A stretch of DNA of 64,000 bases, taken from the NCBI GenBank assembly GCA_963965975.1, contig OZ014417.1:5933821-5997820 (forward strand), in the 5' to 3' direction. The position numbers were made by a program, and so were the translations under genes. Positions 45,425-55,119 of the stretch are shown here, piece after piece (position 1 is the stretch's first letter; each line of letters begins with the position of its first letter). The notes below the pieces were generated by a model. The model searched no databases. It had not been told where the DNA came from and was given only the letters and a program-made list of their open reading frames with translations. The stretch comes from Xestospongia bergquistia (taxonomy: Eukaryota > Porifera > Demospongiae > Haplosclerida > Petrosiidae).

Positions 45425-45950
45425 TACATGGTCAGAATTAGAAAATTATGCTTTGACATCCACCAACTTAGCTGATAGTTCATCAACGGAGAAGTTCCTC
45501 CATGAGGACATTGACATGTGGGAAGGTATGGCTGTGATGGAATAAGAGAGAGTAGGTAAGACCCACCATTATGCACGGTTTTGTACAGTTGGCAACAAAC
45601 TATTAGCAGACTTCCGTGAATATCTAACAACACCTGATGGGGGGACGAATAATGTTGGGGAGACCAAACAGATAACAGAGGATGTTTCAAAATATCTTTA
45701 CTATGCTGACAACACCAAGGTTAATGAGAGAATGATTGTAGATATTAAGCTACTAAATGATTACACAAGCAAGCTATGTGATGAGGGGGTGGGCATTGAA
45801 GGAATCATGACAAAACTTTAGAGGATGACCTTATTCATCACCTTCTTCACACTAGACGAAACCCTTGACATTGCAACAGCAAAACATACACAAATGCGTT
45901 TGAAAAAGTGGCAATAAAGTCTTTGAATATCGAGACAAGGATTGCAAGCT
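45425..45950 (+). mobile_element. Tyrosine-recombinase-like N-terminal remnant (copy A)
   Basis: Plus-strand translation reads WSELENYALTSTNLADSSST, KFLHEDIDMWEGMAVME, FCTVGNKLLADFREYLTTPDGG, VSKYLYYAD, LLNDYTSKLCDEGVGIEGIM and KHTQMRLKKWQ. The arrangement (adhesion of K...VSKYLYY, then a Y-x-x-x-L-x-x-x-G-[VI]-G core and a final L-x-x-W) resembles the SAM-like core-binding region of Crypton-type proteins in animals. It is broken by a few stops. The 2A leader exons lie immediately upstream and may belong to the same former gene. Confidence 0.45.
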
Positions 45951-46004
45951 GACTGCCTTGACAACTTCATTGCAGTGGCCCGGTAGGTCACGTTTTGGGC
46001 CTAT

Positions 46005-46106
46005 CTTAAGATCGTCCTATAGCCATGTGGTCTATTGCAAAATTGTCCTATCGCCATGTGGTATATTGCACAATCGTCCTATAGCCACGTCTTCTATTGC
46101 ACAGTT
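46005..46106. repeat. Short tandem repeat CGTCCTATAGCCATGTGGTC (copy A)
   Basis: Three units of about 33 bp, each CGTCCTAT[AC]GCCA followed by TGTGGT or CGTCTTC and TATTGCACAA. In copy B (about 54645-54745) the units are rearranged and one is shortened. Confidence 0.75.
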
Positions 46107-46474
46107 GTGCTATAATCTATCTTGCATAATCAGCAATTGGATGTGTGGTGTAATTGTTTTGTGACAGGTTGATTTTCTGTCAAAGACGCGTAGCGTATTT
46201 GTCCAAATGCTGATGAAAAAACAAAATGATTCAGCAGTCTAAACAGTCTTCACAATAAGTGTTGGTCTGAAAGGCTGTGGTATGAGATGGCAAGGGTCTA
46301 TTAAAAATAATTTTGGCAGATAAGTCTTATTTTCCACAGACGTTTTTTTATATATTTCAGATTTTTATTAGTCTTCCTTGATTATCTTAATAGTATTATA
46401 TATGAGGTGTTATATCCTAAGGCACACTTATACATGTGACTTCATTTAAACAGATCAAGTAAAGGTATATTTGT

Positions 46475-48369
46475 GCCAGTATGTAAAGTAGTGACGAATT
46501 CACTGACCATGAGGAGAATACCTTTCGAGATAAAGTTTTACATTCTTTAAAAAAGAGAAAATTGGAACGTGAACAATGAAAGGAGAAGGAGTTAATTGAC
46601 AAATACAGAAGACAAGTGAGCAAAGATCGAGACTATAGTAGTCATAAGAAATTGGGAAAGTCTCCTTTAGTGTCATCCACATCATCCTTCTTTAGTGTAA
46701 GCTTTAATACAGTGTATATGGCCTTGTATATATACTTAATATATGTACTAGTTGAGTGTCTGTAAGATGTCAAGGACAAAAAACTCTTACAAGAGAATTA
46801 GTGAAAACATTTGAGTTTCTGGCTTTTCTACTATGGACACATATGAGGAATTTGTGTGTAATGCTGGAAGGGGCCTTTTTCCAAAGAAAAGTGAAAGGCA
46901 GCTGAAAAAGGAAGCTATTATATTATCTAATGCTCGGGTCCTTAATATGCCTGTTCATGGAGAGCCAGTTTGGACACTTGGTGGCTATTTATATGGCTCT
47001 TCCCGTAAAAACAAAATGGTTTTTGGGAATATACCTTTCAGACTCAGAATCTTAAGAGGTTTGTGAGAGCTCACATTTAATAAAGATTTATAACTTAATT
47101 GTTTACAGGACAATAAAGACTACAACAATATGAAGTCCAAATCTGGTGGTAAGTTTGTTACGTAAAGTTTAAAGTAATGATACTACTGACATTGGTCTAT
47201 TTTAAAGTAGTATCTACATACATAATGTGTACATCCTTTAGAACCATCACCCACTAGCTCAATTGAGATGGTGAGCTTTAGTACTTGTGATAAATTGTTG
47301 AAAGAGCCTCCACTTTTGATTCCAGGTAAATGATAATAAAAATAGAAATTACATTGATTTGGTGTAAATATAGTTTTTTCTACTACAAGTGAAGATCAAG
47401 CTGGTGATGGCTTTACAGATGGTTAATAGCATTTAATAATTATTTCTAAAGAAAATTAATATATATTATTTTTTTAGATGATTTCCATATACCAGTCTCA
47501 GATATATCTATGATAGAGCAGATAGCTTCTGGTACATTTAGTAATGTATACAGAGGTATGTGGCGGTATACTGAAGTAACTGTAAAAGTGATAAAATTGA
47601 TTGAAGCTGAAAGAGATGAAATAATAACTAATGCCAAGAAAGAAATCAAGTGTATTGATGTAAGGGTTATTAATCTTACTGAGATGTTTACGTCGCTAAT
47701 AGTAAACTTCGACACCCAAACATGATAACTTTAATGGGTGCATCATGGGATAAAGATAAAATTTACATTATAACCAAGTTTGTGGATGGAAAAAATCTTG
47801 ATACTATTCTTTTTGCTTCAAAAACTGAGGTTTATTAATGTCATGTTATTTTCATGTTCATAACTTTGATTATGTTAGTTATCTAAAGGTATACTCAGTG
47901 GTATAGCTATGAAAATATGTCGAGCCCTTGTGTACATGCATTTAAAAAGACCTCCTATAGTTCATCATGACATCAAACCTCAAAATATACTTGTGAGTTA
48001 AGTCTTGAATTAGTTATTGATTCATCCAATCTCATTAGGTAACGCCTGATGTTGGTGGTGTCTTTGTTTGTGACTTAGGAATAGCAAAGATGTTAAGATC
48101 AATACAAACAATTGCAACTTCAATAGGAAGTGGTACTCCCAGTTATATGGCACCAGAAATGTATTATACCACATTTAGGGGGACACCAGTAGATATTTAT
48201 TCTTTTCGATGTCTATTGATTGAATAACGATCCTCCCTGTTGTCCATCAACTGACCATTTCTTTGGAAGTTATAAGGAAATATGTGAACAGTGTGTTACT
48301 TTGGATCCTATGAAAAGACCAACTGCTGAAAGTGTTTTGGAATCACTTCAAACTGTGCATGAAATTTAA
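46475..48369 (+). pseudogene. Protein kinase pseudogene, TKL-like (copy A)
   Basis: Exons in order: a charged coiled-coil exon (about 46480-46698, HSLKKRKLEREQ then TGA, then KEKELIDKYRRQV), an exon with MDTYEEFVCNAGRG and EPVWTLGGYLYG (to 47059), short linker exons (to 47326) and the kinase core. Kinase motifs: glycine loop ASGTFSNVYRG, Lys in VTVKVIK, RHPNMITLMGASWDKDKIYI, VHHDIKPQNIL (HHD for HRD), CDLGIAK (DLG for DFG), GTPSYMAPEM and VDIYSFRCLLIE. A stop follows LLIE, with lost sequence before the C-lobe end (YKEICEQCVTLDPMKRPTA). Copy A also has TGA where copy B reads CCA (Pro) in the ENI[P]VSGF segment. Catalytic Lys and Asp are present, but the gene is broken in both copies. Confidence 0.75.
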
Positions 48370-48934
48370 TGTATTTAAATTAGAACTTAAGAACATACGT
48401 TTTGATTATTTTGTACATTTACAAAAAATGATAACGACGTAAGTTAACTTTAGTTAATGTACTCACACTGAGATGAGGAAACCAAGTCAGTAGCAGTGAA
48501 GAAGTAAGAACCTGAACTGTCAACACTGGATTAATTCACTCTATATCATAGTACTTCCAGTGTGGTTAACCACCCTGCATAGGCAGGGGGTGCTGAGAGA
48601 CAGCATGCGATAACAGTGTGAGTACATTAACAAAAGTTAACTTACGTCGTTATCATTTGTTGTAAATGTACATGCAGTTTTGTAGGTTTTGTTGGCCCTT
48701 AATAAAAGTTAGTCAAATGAAACTATCAATCAAACTATGTCGTATACACACAGAAAGCGGTACAGAAAAATAAATATCACCAATGGGTAAGTCCACAACA
48801 TATTTCGCTACACTTTATCCTATGTCAAGTCAAAGTGTCCAGTTGAAAAATGGAAAATGAAAACTAAACGTACTCTTTGTCCAAAACATTATCGTGCCTT
48901 TTTAAAAGTAAGCATATTATGACATGCTGTTATT

Positions 48935-49373
48935 ATGATTAATGAACCGATAGAAACAAACAAAAAGTATAGGAAAAGGAGGAAGGAAAAGAAGAGGGAA
49001 GGAACTTACATTAAAGGAGAAAAAGGTAGTGGGAAAAAAAACCTCCAAAATTTTCTAAAAAAAAATAGATACATTTTAAAAATCACTCAAGCATTGGATG
49101 GCTTTTTCACTAAAGAAGAACTTTCAGCTGGTAATTGCATTGAAGCAGAAGGGAGGGAACTTCTTAGACAAGATGTTTTTGATGGTATTCGTTGTAAGTC
49201 ACTCTCTTTAACAAAATATATCCATTAGTAATTTTTCTACAGTGCATATTGATTACAAGTACCCCATGATGACAAGAGAATTAGAGCTGAAGAGGTGGGA
49301 AGCAATCTTGCACAAAAACATGAACTCTAAATGCCAAAACATTAGACCTATGAAAAAGAAAATTTGCAATTAA
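48935..49373 (+). CDS. Small BEN-type gene (copy A)
   Basis: Exon 48935-49193 starts MINEPIETNKKY, is very Lys/Arg-rich (KRRKEKKREG), then has ITQALDGFFTKEELSAGN and GRELLRQDVFDGIR, and ends in phase 1 before GTAAGT. Exon 49243-49373 completes it (HIDYKYPMMTRELELKRWEA, NMNSKC, RPMKKKIC, TAA). The layout and the phase-1 intron after GIR/AIR match the BEN gene at 32469-32941, so the two are paralogs. Upstream at 48478-48502 is an exon-like segment ending SSSEE before GTAAG, as in the other gene. BEN domains act in chromatin and transcription; the role here is unknown. Confidence 0.55.
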
Positions 49374-49990
49374 AAACTGATGATTGTTTTGTTAAGAGTT
49401 TTAGAATCAATAATGATAATTGTTTGTTTTATGGTTTGTTTATTACTTACCAAAAATGTTTGTTACATATAATTCATAGTGAATGATACATCAGCTTTTA
49501 GTATTCAAGTCAGATTAGCGACTTTGTCTTTATTCAATCATTTTTAATCCAGTATAAAGAAACAAATACATTTAGTCAAAACAATTTTCTCTCTTCACTG
49601 ATGCAGGTCTTATATTTTAAGACAACCACCATCATCTATGATCAAGTTAGAATATCTCTAGTAAACATGCATTTTTGTCCTTCGTTTGAGATATTGATGA
49701 TTATTGATTGTAGGTGATAAAATGCAGGTATTTAATTTTTTTATGCTGAAATGTGATTTTAGGCGACTGATTCCTTTGCCTTTAGACGCGTGCTTCGACG
49801 GATACTTTTTCTGCACGGGACAATAGGTTTATTGCAAATTCAGTGACTAAAATGTTTGTGAAATTTTCTCTAACTTCTCTTATCATTTGAATGACGTTTA
49901 AACATATTGCAGTTTGCCCATAAGGCAAAAGGTTTATTGCATTTTGCGCATAAGCCAAAAATGGTTTATTGCATTTTGAACATAAAGCAT
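49374..49990. other. Non-coding tail with short TTTATTGCATTTTG repeats (copy A)
   Basis: AT-rich sequence after the BEN gene, then three imperfect 30-bp units (GGTTTATTGCATTTTGCGCA type) at about 49905-49985. The same lies at 58020-58635 in copy B. Confidence 0.6.
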
Positions 49991-50039
49991 CAGTATCAGC
50001 GATGATATTAGCACTGATACTGATGGTAGCATAGCTGTT

Positions 50040-50330
50040 GATCAGTTGAATACAAGTACTGCAAGCATAAGTAGGGGTACATCTACAAGTACAAGAGGGA
50101 AGCAAGAAGCAAGCACATTTTACAAACGTCTGGCAGATATGATCGCTCAGAAGAGGAAGCACATATACTCAGTGGTCATGCGATGGCTTAGGTGCCGACT
50201 ATCCTTCGCATTGATCAGATCCTCTGTCATGTGCATACGGGGAAGTCGATCATCTCAATATCAACCAGTATACATGGACAGTATCTCACTCGCAGCACAG
50301 GAGGGGCATGTCCCCCCACTAAACTTTTGA
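50040..50330 (+). mobile_element. Junction fragment with retroelement-type C-terminal tail
   Basis: The frame 50046-50330 is chimeric. Its first half (NTSTASISRGTSTSTRG) belongs to the duplicated block and to the piggyBac-like remnant; after 50100 it reads ASTFYKRLADMIAQKRKHIY, VVMRWLRCRLSFALIRSSV and MCIRGSRSS. I recognise the latter as the tail seen at the end of several animal mobile-element polyproteins, but not the class. It is a fossil fragment, broken. Confidence 0.35.
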
Positions 50331-50419
50331 ACAGTTTCCACTAACGTTACTACTTAATGTTATTGTATATTGTGTATTGTTTTTGCATTCAAAGTCAACC
50401 ATTAAAACTATAAAAAAAA

Positions 50420-50600
50420 AAAAACACTTCAGATGTTCAAAGTAAGAATCCGATTAATCAGGATAAAATCCGATACTGTGGCTGCACTGTATATTGTACA
50501 TCCATGTGACTTCCGCACTTTAGATGTTCAAAGTAAGAATCTGATTAATCCAGATAAAATCCGATACTGTGGTTGCATTGTATATTGTACAAGTGACTTT
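50420..50600. repeat. Tandem pair of about 96 bp
   Basis: Two units (about 50429-50520 and 50522-50600) share AGATGTTCAAAGTAAGAATC, GATAAAATCCGATACTGTGG and TGTATATTGTACA. A run of 12 A precedes them, so a retroposed short element is possible. A related AATCCGGATTAAT motif occurs at 32950. Confidence 0.6.
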
Positions 50601-50674
50601 TGCTATCAGAGTGTTGCATTAAACGTTTGAGCACCACTCAAGTTTGAAGTATGGATCCTAAGATGAGAAATGCA

Positions 50675-51010
50675 TCACATTACTAGTACTGTTGACAATC
50701 TCTTATTCACTGATGCTTTAAAATGTTGAAACAAACTTTGATGAGAAGTTCTGCTTAGTGTATTCATTTTTGCCTTCAAAACTTGTATACAGGGCACAAC
50801 CATGCTAAAAGTCACAACTTTACCCCCTTGAATGCATTGAGAAGATGTTTCAAAAGGTGTAAAAATCTCAATGAGGTCTTTCAAGAGCTTGTGATCGTAA
50901 GTGGTTAGTTGGTCCAGAGACTTCAGCTTCTCTTGTGGGATTCTCAGTATATAGGTTGAATCTTGCTCAGTTGAGAATTCCATCCAGTGACTGTAGCTGT
51001 TTTTAAACGC
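50675..51010 (-). mobile_element. hAT transposase middle fragment
   Basis: The minus-strand frame (102 aa) has TYDHKLLKDLIEIFTPFETS, QGGKVVTFSMVVPCIQVLKA and SLFQHFKASVNKRL, matching the hAT segment LxxILxPFexaTxxlqG...vTiSxviPxixxLxxxL. No start or end of an element is seen. It is probably related to the hAT copy at the right end of the window. Confidence 0.65.
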
Positions 51011-51165
51011 TTTTCTGACTTCAGCACTTTTGCTGCATGTATAAATTTTTTTTACATGTATAAATCTTTTTACATGTATTATGCTCTGAAGTAACTCTAT
51101 TACTGCAAAAATGATCTCAACTCAAATACATTATTGGGTCTACATGCATGTGTGATTGCACTGAC

Positions 51166-51461
51166 CTTTTTTTCTGTTGGTTTGATACCTTCTTTTGAGA
51201 TTCGATTAGTATTATGAACTTGATATTGTACAATCTCCTCTTCGCTACTACTAACATAACTTCTCTCCCTACATTACCAATATATCAGTTCTTATGTGAA
51301 CAAGTTGCTGTACCTTTTAGCTCTCTTTAAAACAGGTACTTTTTGAGGTGGTCTCTTACTCTCATATTTCGTACCAGGTGCTAACTGATCTGGCTCTGAT
51401 TCAGTACTACTAACAGTACTTAGTGCAAAATTATTAGCTGCTACTGTCAGACCATCTCTCT
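51166..51461 (-). CDS. Two antisense acidic exons of unknown gene
   Basis: Minus-strand exon 51461-51314 (DGLTVAANNFALSTVSSTES, EPDQLAPGTKYESKRPPQKV) and exon 51268-51166 (ERSYVSSSEEEIVQYQVHNT, RISKEGIKPTEKK) join in phase 2 with good borders (AAAAG|GTACAG and GTAG|GGAGAG) and a GTCAGT donor at the end. The SSSEEE and Ser/Thr/Pro-rich composition recalls the acidic exons of the BEN genes. The continuation is not found; it may have been cut by the hAT fragment downstream. Confidence 0.4.
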
Positions 51462-52060
51462 CTATATATATATGACAATAACATAATTATGTCATCATAT
51501 TGTTTAATTAAAAAGCTCTTTTTGACATTAACGATGATATCTCCTGTGTTGCATTGACAGATTTAGCCAAAAATGCTCTAACACTGGCAAAACGTCTTTG
51601 CATGACAGTTACTCATTTGTAAAAAATGCCCTTGTCTGTTGCCAAAGGGCAAATTCGAGATCTCAATCACTTCAGGTCTACCCAACCCCACGTTTAATTC
51701 ATTCCAGGGCAACATGGTTTTTGATTTGTCTTATTCCATTGAATTATCTTATTCCATTGAAGTGGGAGGAGCTATGGTTCAGGTAAACATTCATCGTGGT
51801 TGACCTTCAAAAGACATGCAACCACACCCATTTGTAGGAGTCTAGTGCGTTATGTTAAATGAGGGACATAGACATACGGGACATAATATGTCCCTCAAGG
51901 AAGAAATAATATTCATAGATGTTTATGGGTACCATGGTAACCATCAACCCAAACCCTACTTGAAAGCAACAAAACTCCCAACTCTCAGCTATTGTATACA
52001 AGACTTATACCCTAAAACATAAAATATCCCTCAAAAAATAATGATATTCATTGGTACCAA
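51462..52060. other. Non-coding left flank of duplication copy B
   Basis: Contains a GGGACATA...TATGTCCC dyad near 51864-51895 and, from about 51950, an earlier partial copy of the AACTC[TC]C[AT]GCTATTGTATAC segment that recurs inside the block. No coding exon is supported. Confidence 0.45.
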
Positions 52061-52149
52061 TGTGACCCTAAACCCAACCTGTACTAAATGCACTAAAATT
52101 CCCAACTCTCTGCTATTGTATACAAGAGTTAGCCATTTGTCACTGAAGA

Positions 52150-52303
52150 ATTAATGATGTTGATGCAGTAATGCTGTATTAATGCAGTATTGTTGCAGTG
52201 TTGATGCAGTATTGATGCAGTATTGCTGCTGTATTGCCATATTAATACAGTATCGATGCAGTAATGCAGTATCGATGCAGTATTGATGCAGTATCGATGC
52301 TAA
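52150..52303. repeat. Minisatellite of GATGCAGTATT type (copy B)
   Basis: Counterpart of the run at 43565-43700 with at least one more unit near 52200-52222. It produces long spurious minus-strand frames rich in CIN and QQY. Confidence 0.85.
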
Positions 52304-52434
52304 ATATAGTGCAACCCATCCACAGCTTGCAAAGTTGTACTCCAATTTTGTCTGTTTTGATGGGGGGTCCAGGCCCCCAAAGAAGTAAAGCAAATTGTTG
52401 CAGATATATCTAAAGTATAGACTTTCGCCAGCAG

Positions 52435-52705
52435 GGACCACTCCGGTGGTCCCTGCTTACTGACATCGACCATATCAAGGTGTATGTAGACTCTGCTTAC
52501 CAATGACATCGGGCCCGACGAAGTGTCTACTGAAATTGTGACTGTATTGTCATGGGCCTCAACTATCTCTCTCAACTAAAGTATATAACGCACCATCAAA
52601 GTACCATCTCTCGGTTGAAGGAGTGGCAGACCTCCTTCAAACGTGCCAAGTTCATAAAGGACCATGCCAAGGCACTCAAAACACCGGCCCCTGACACATT
52701 GTAAA
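52435..52705 (+). mobile_element. Recombinase core-binding-like remnant (copy B)
   Basis: Counterpart of 43850-44103 with the same reading (VDSAYQ, GPDEVSTEI, RLKEWQTSFKRAKFIKDHA). Broken as in copy A. Confidence 0.35.
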
Positions 52706-52992
52706 AGGGCCATATATGGCCCTTTCAGTAATGTACCTCAAACCACTAAAAGTGGTGCCAAACATTAACAAATACCTCCTATCAACTAAATATGGGACTG
52801 TAACCTCAAATTGAGGTTTGGTTGAAAAAAGGGCTGTATATATGGCCCTTTCTGTGCAGTGACCTCGCACCACCTACATTCCAATGCCAAACATCAATCA
52901 ACACATCATGTAAGTCACATAAACTACTGAAACCTCAACTTGAGGTTTCATTCACAAAAGGGCCATATCGCCCTATATGGCCTTTTTACGAG
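52704..52992. repeat. Cluster of GGCC-AT-GGCC palindromes (copy B)
   Basis: Same arrangement as in copy A: a perfect dyad at 52704-52725, an imperfect one near 52828-52851 and a double one near 52956-52988, with CCTCAA-TTGAGG dyads between. The third has one G-to-C change (CATATCGCCC), which weakens the palindrome. Confidence 0.75.
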
Positions 52993-53843
52993 TAATGATC
53001 AACTACCACTCCCCATTCCAAATCATTTATGAAATATTTCTGAAAATTCTGAAAATGTTTTTTATTTTTACTATATAAAACACTGTACATTGCAGCATTG
53101 ATGGTTAAATAATAATTCATGACCGTTCCTGACTGCCATTTTACTCAGGTAGCCATTTTCAGCTGTTGTAGCTCCTTGTTTCTTGCCTTTCAAGCATTTT
53201 CCAAGGTTCCTTGCTCAGAAATTTCCACCTCTAGCTTTACAACCTACTGTTCTTGCTGTAAGTCGAACACAGTATACAGTAATGTTCACAGTAATATTTG
53301 ATACACAATTATGTGAGTTCTATGTGGGCAGCCACTTTTTTCTGTAACCATGTGCTTATTTCCTACGCTACCGTACTATAAAAAATACAATGATTGTTCT
53401 CTACGCTCTCCAAACATCTTCACTGTTATTTTTCTCAACATACATCATTGCAAGCACCTACACTAAGATGTGAAATGAAACATGATTCTAATTAATGCAC
53501 AGCACTTTCTTTATACCAAGCCATAGCTTATTTCTTGTATAATTTGGACTCATAACTAACATTTTCAGTCCCAGTATGATCTCTCTGGAAGGGTGGAGGG
53601 TGAGGATTGGGAGGTGTGCATACAGGGGGAGAAAAAGGAGGGTAATAGACATGCGACATAGCAGCCATCTTGTGATTTTCCTAATTTTGCTGGCAATCAT
53701 TACTACCAGTTCTATCTATCCAGCACCAGCACCAATGGGCATTTCTTGTAAGAAGATCCAAACCAACATAAAGCTACTTCCCCGCTTATCTCCCACTAGA
53801 TGCCAACACCCAAACCTGGCAAACTGTATTGCCAACACCCACC

Positions 53844-53931
53844 ATGGCTGACAGCAGCCCCATCATGTACAGGAGAGGAGATACAATATTTCTACTCAGG
53901 TGTGGTGATATCGAGTCCAACCCAGGACCAG
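53844..53931 (+). CDS. 2A-type leader exon (copy B)
   Basis: Same as 45209-45296: ATG in ACCATGG context, ending LLRCGDIESNPGP, then a phase-1 GTAAGG donor. Two amino-acid differences from copy A (S for I and G for E in the leader). Preservation of all 2A residues in both copies is what is seen; activity is inferred. The following exon lies at about 53997-54041. Confidence 0.7.
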
Positions 53932-54064
53932 GTAAGGCTGATGTTTAGACCAATAATTTTTAATCCATAATTTTCATTTATATACAAACATTATAGGATA
54001 TCTCACCAAACAATTTCTCATAACCAAGCACTCCAAACAAGGTAAACAAGAAAATTAACTACAT

Positions 54065-54590
54065 GGTCAGAATTAGAAAATTATGCTTTGACATCCACCA
54101 ACTTAGCTGATAGTTCATCAACGGAGAAGTTCCTCCATGAGGACATTGACATGTGGGAAGGTATGGCTGTGATGGAATAAGAGAGAGTAGGTAAGACCCA
54201 CCATTATGCACGGTTTTGTACAGTTGGCAACAAACTATTAGCAGACTTCCGTGAATATCTAACAACACCTGATGGGGGGACGAAGAATGTTGGGGAGGCC
54301 AAACAGATAGCAGAGGATGTTTCAAAATATGTTTACTATGCTGACAACACAAAGGTTAATGAGAGAATGACTGTAGATATTAAGCTACTAAATGATTACA
54401 CAAGCAAGCTACGTGATGAGGGGGTGGGCATTGAAGGAATCATGACAAAACTTTAGAGGATGACCTTATTCATCAACTTCTTCACACTAGACGAAACCCT
54501 TGACATTGCAACAGCAAAACATACACGAATGCGTTTGAAAAAGTGGCAATAAAGTCTTTGAAAATCGAGACAAGGATTGCAAGCTGACTA
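54065..54590 (+). mobile_element. Tyrosine-recombinase-like N-terminal remnant (copy B)
   Basis: Counterpart of 45425-45950 with the same interruptions and a handful of substitutions, so the decay mostly predates the duplication. Confidence 0.45.
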
Positions 54591-55119
54591 CCTTGACAAC
54601 TTCATTGCAGTGGCCCGGTAGGTCACGTTTTGGGCCTATATTAAGATCGTTCTCTAGCCATGTGGTCTATTCGTCCTATTGCCATGTGGTATATTGCACA
54701 ATTGTCCTATGCAATATCGTCCTATAGCCACGTGTTCTATTGCACAGTTGTACTATAGTCTGTCTTGCATAATCAGCAATTGGATGTGTGGTGTAATTGT
54801 TTTGTGACAGGTTGATTTTCTGTCAAAGACGCATAGCGTATTTGTCCAAATGCTGATGAAAAAACAAAATGTTTCAGCAGTCTAAACAGTCTTCACAATA
54901 AGTGTTGGTCTGAAAGGCTGTGGTATGAGATGGCAAGGGTCTATTAAAAATAATTTTGGCAGATAAGTCTTATTTTCCACAGACGTTTTTTTATAATATA
55001 TTTCAGATATTAATTAGTCTTCCTTGATTTTCTTAATAGTATTATATATGAGGTGTTATATCCTAAGGCACACTTATACACGTGACTTCATTTAAACAGA
55101 TCAAGTAAAGGTATATTTG

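Larger units (their letters stand above)
43473..50100. repeat. Segmental duplication, copy A
   Basis: 6.6 kb block repeated in direct orientation at 52061-58746. The 46.4-49.6 kb part is almost identical to 55.1-58.3 kb; the left third (43.5-46.1 kb) shows a few more small indels. It starts at TGTGACCCTAAACCCAACC and ends at ACAAGTACAAGAGGGA, after which the two copies diverge abruptly. Contents in order: a GATGCAGTAT minisatellite, palindrome cluster, 2A leader exon, recombinase-like remnant, protein kinase pseudogene and BEN-type gene. An assembly artefact (unmerged haplotypes) is possible. Confidence 0.95.

Noticed and set aside
45424-45690. 88-aa minus-strand frame and the 97-aa copy at 54059-54352
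   Set aside because: Shadow of the recombinase-like plus-strand remnant; no motif seen.
46417-46623. Minus-strand frames SFSFHCSRSNF and others, repeated at 55063
   Set aside because: Antisense to the coiled-coil exon of the kinase gene.
49782-50162. 126-aa minus-strand cysteine-rich frame
   Set aside because: Spans the duplication breakpoint and has no counterpart of the same length in copy B; likely chance.
52151-52441. 96-aa minus-strand Gln/Tyr/Cys repeat protein
   Set aside because: Product of the GATGCAGTATT minisatellite.
53576-53851. 91-aa plus-strand frame with a hydrophobic segment (HLVIFLILLAIIT), possible signal-anchor protein
   Set aside because: The hydrophobic part is missing from copy A through a clean internal deletion, and the frame ends at the 2A leader start in another frame; no evidence that it is translated.
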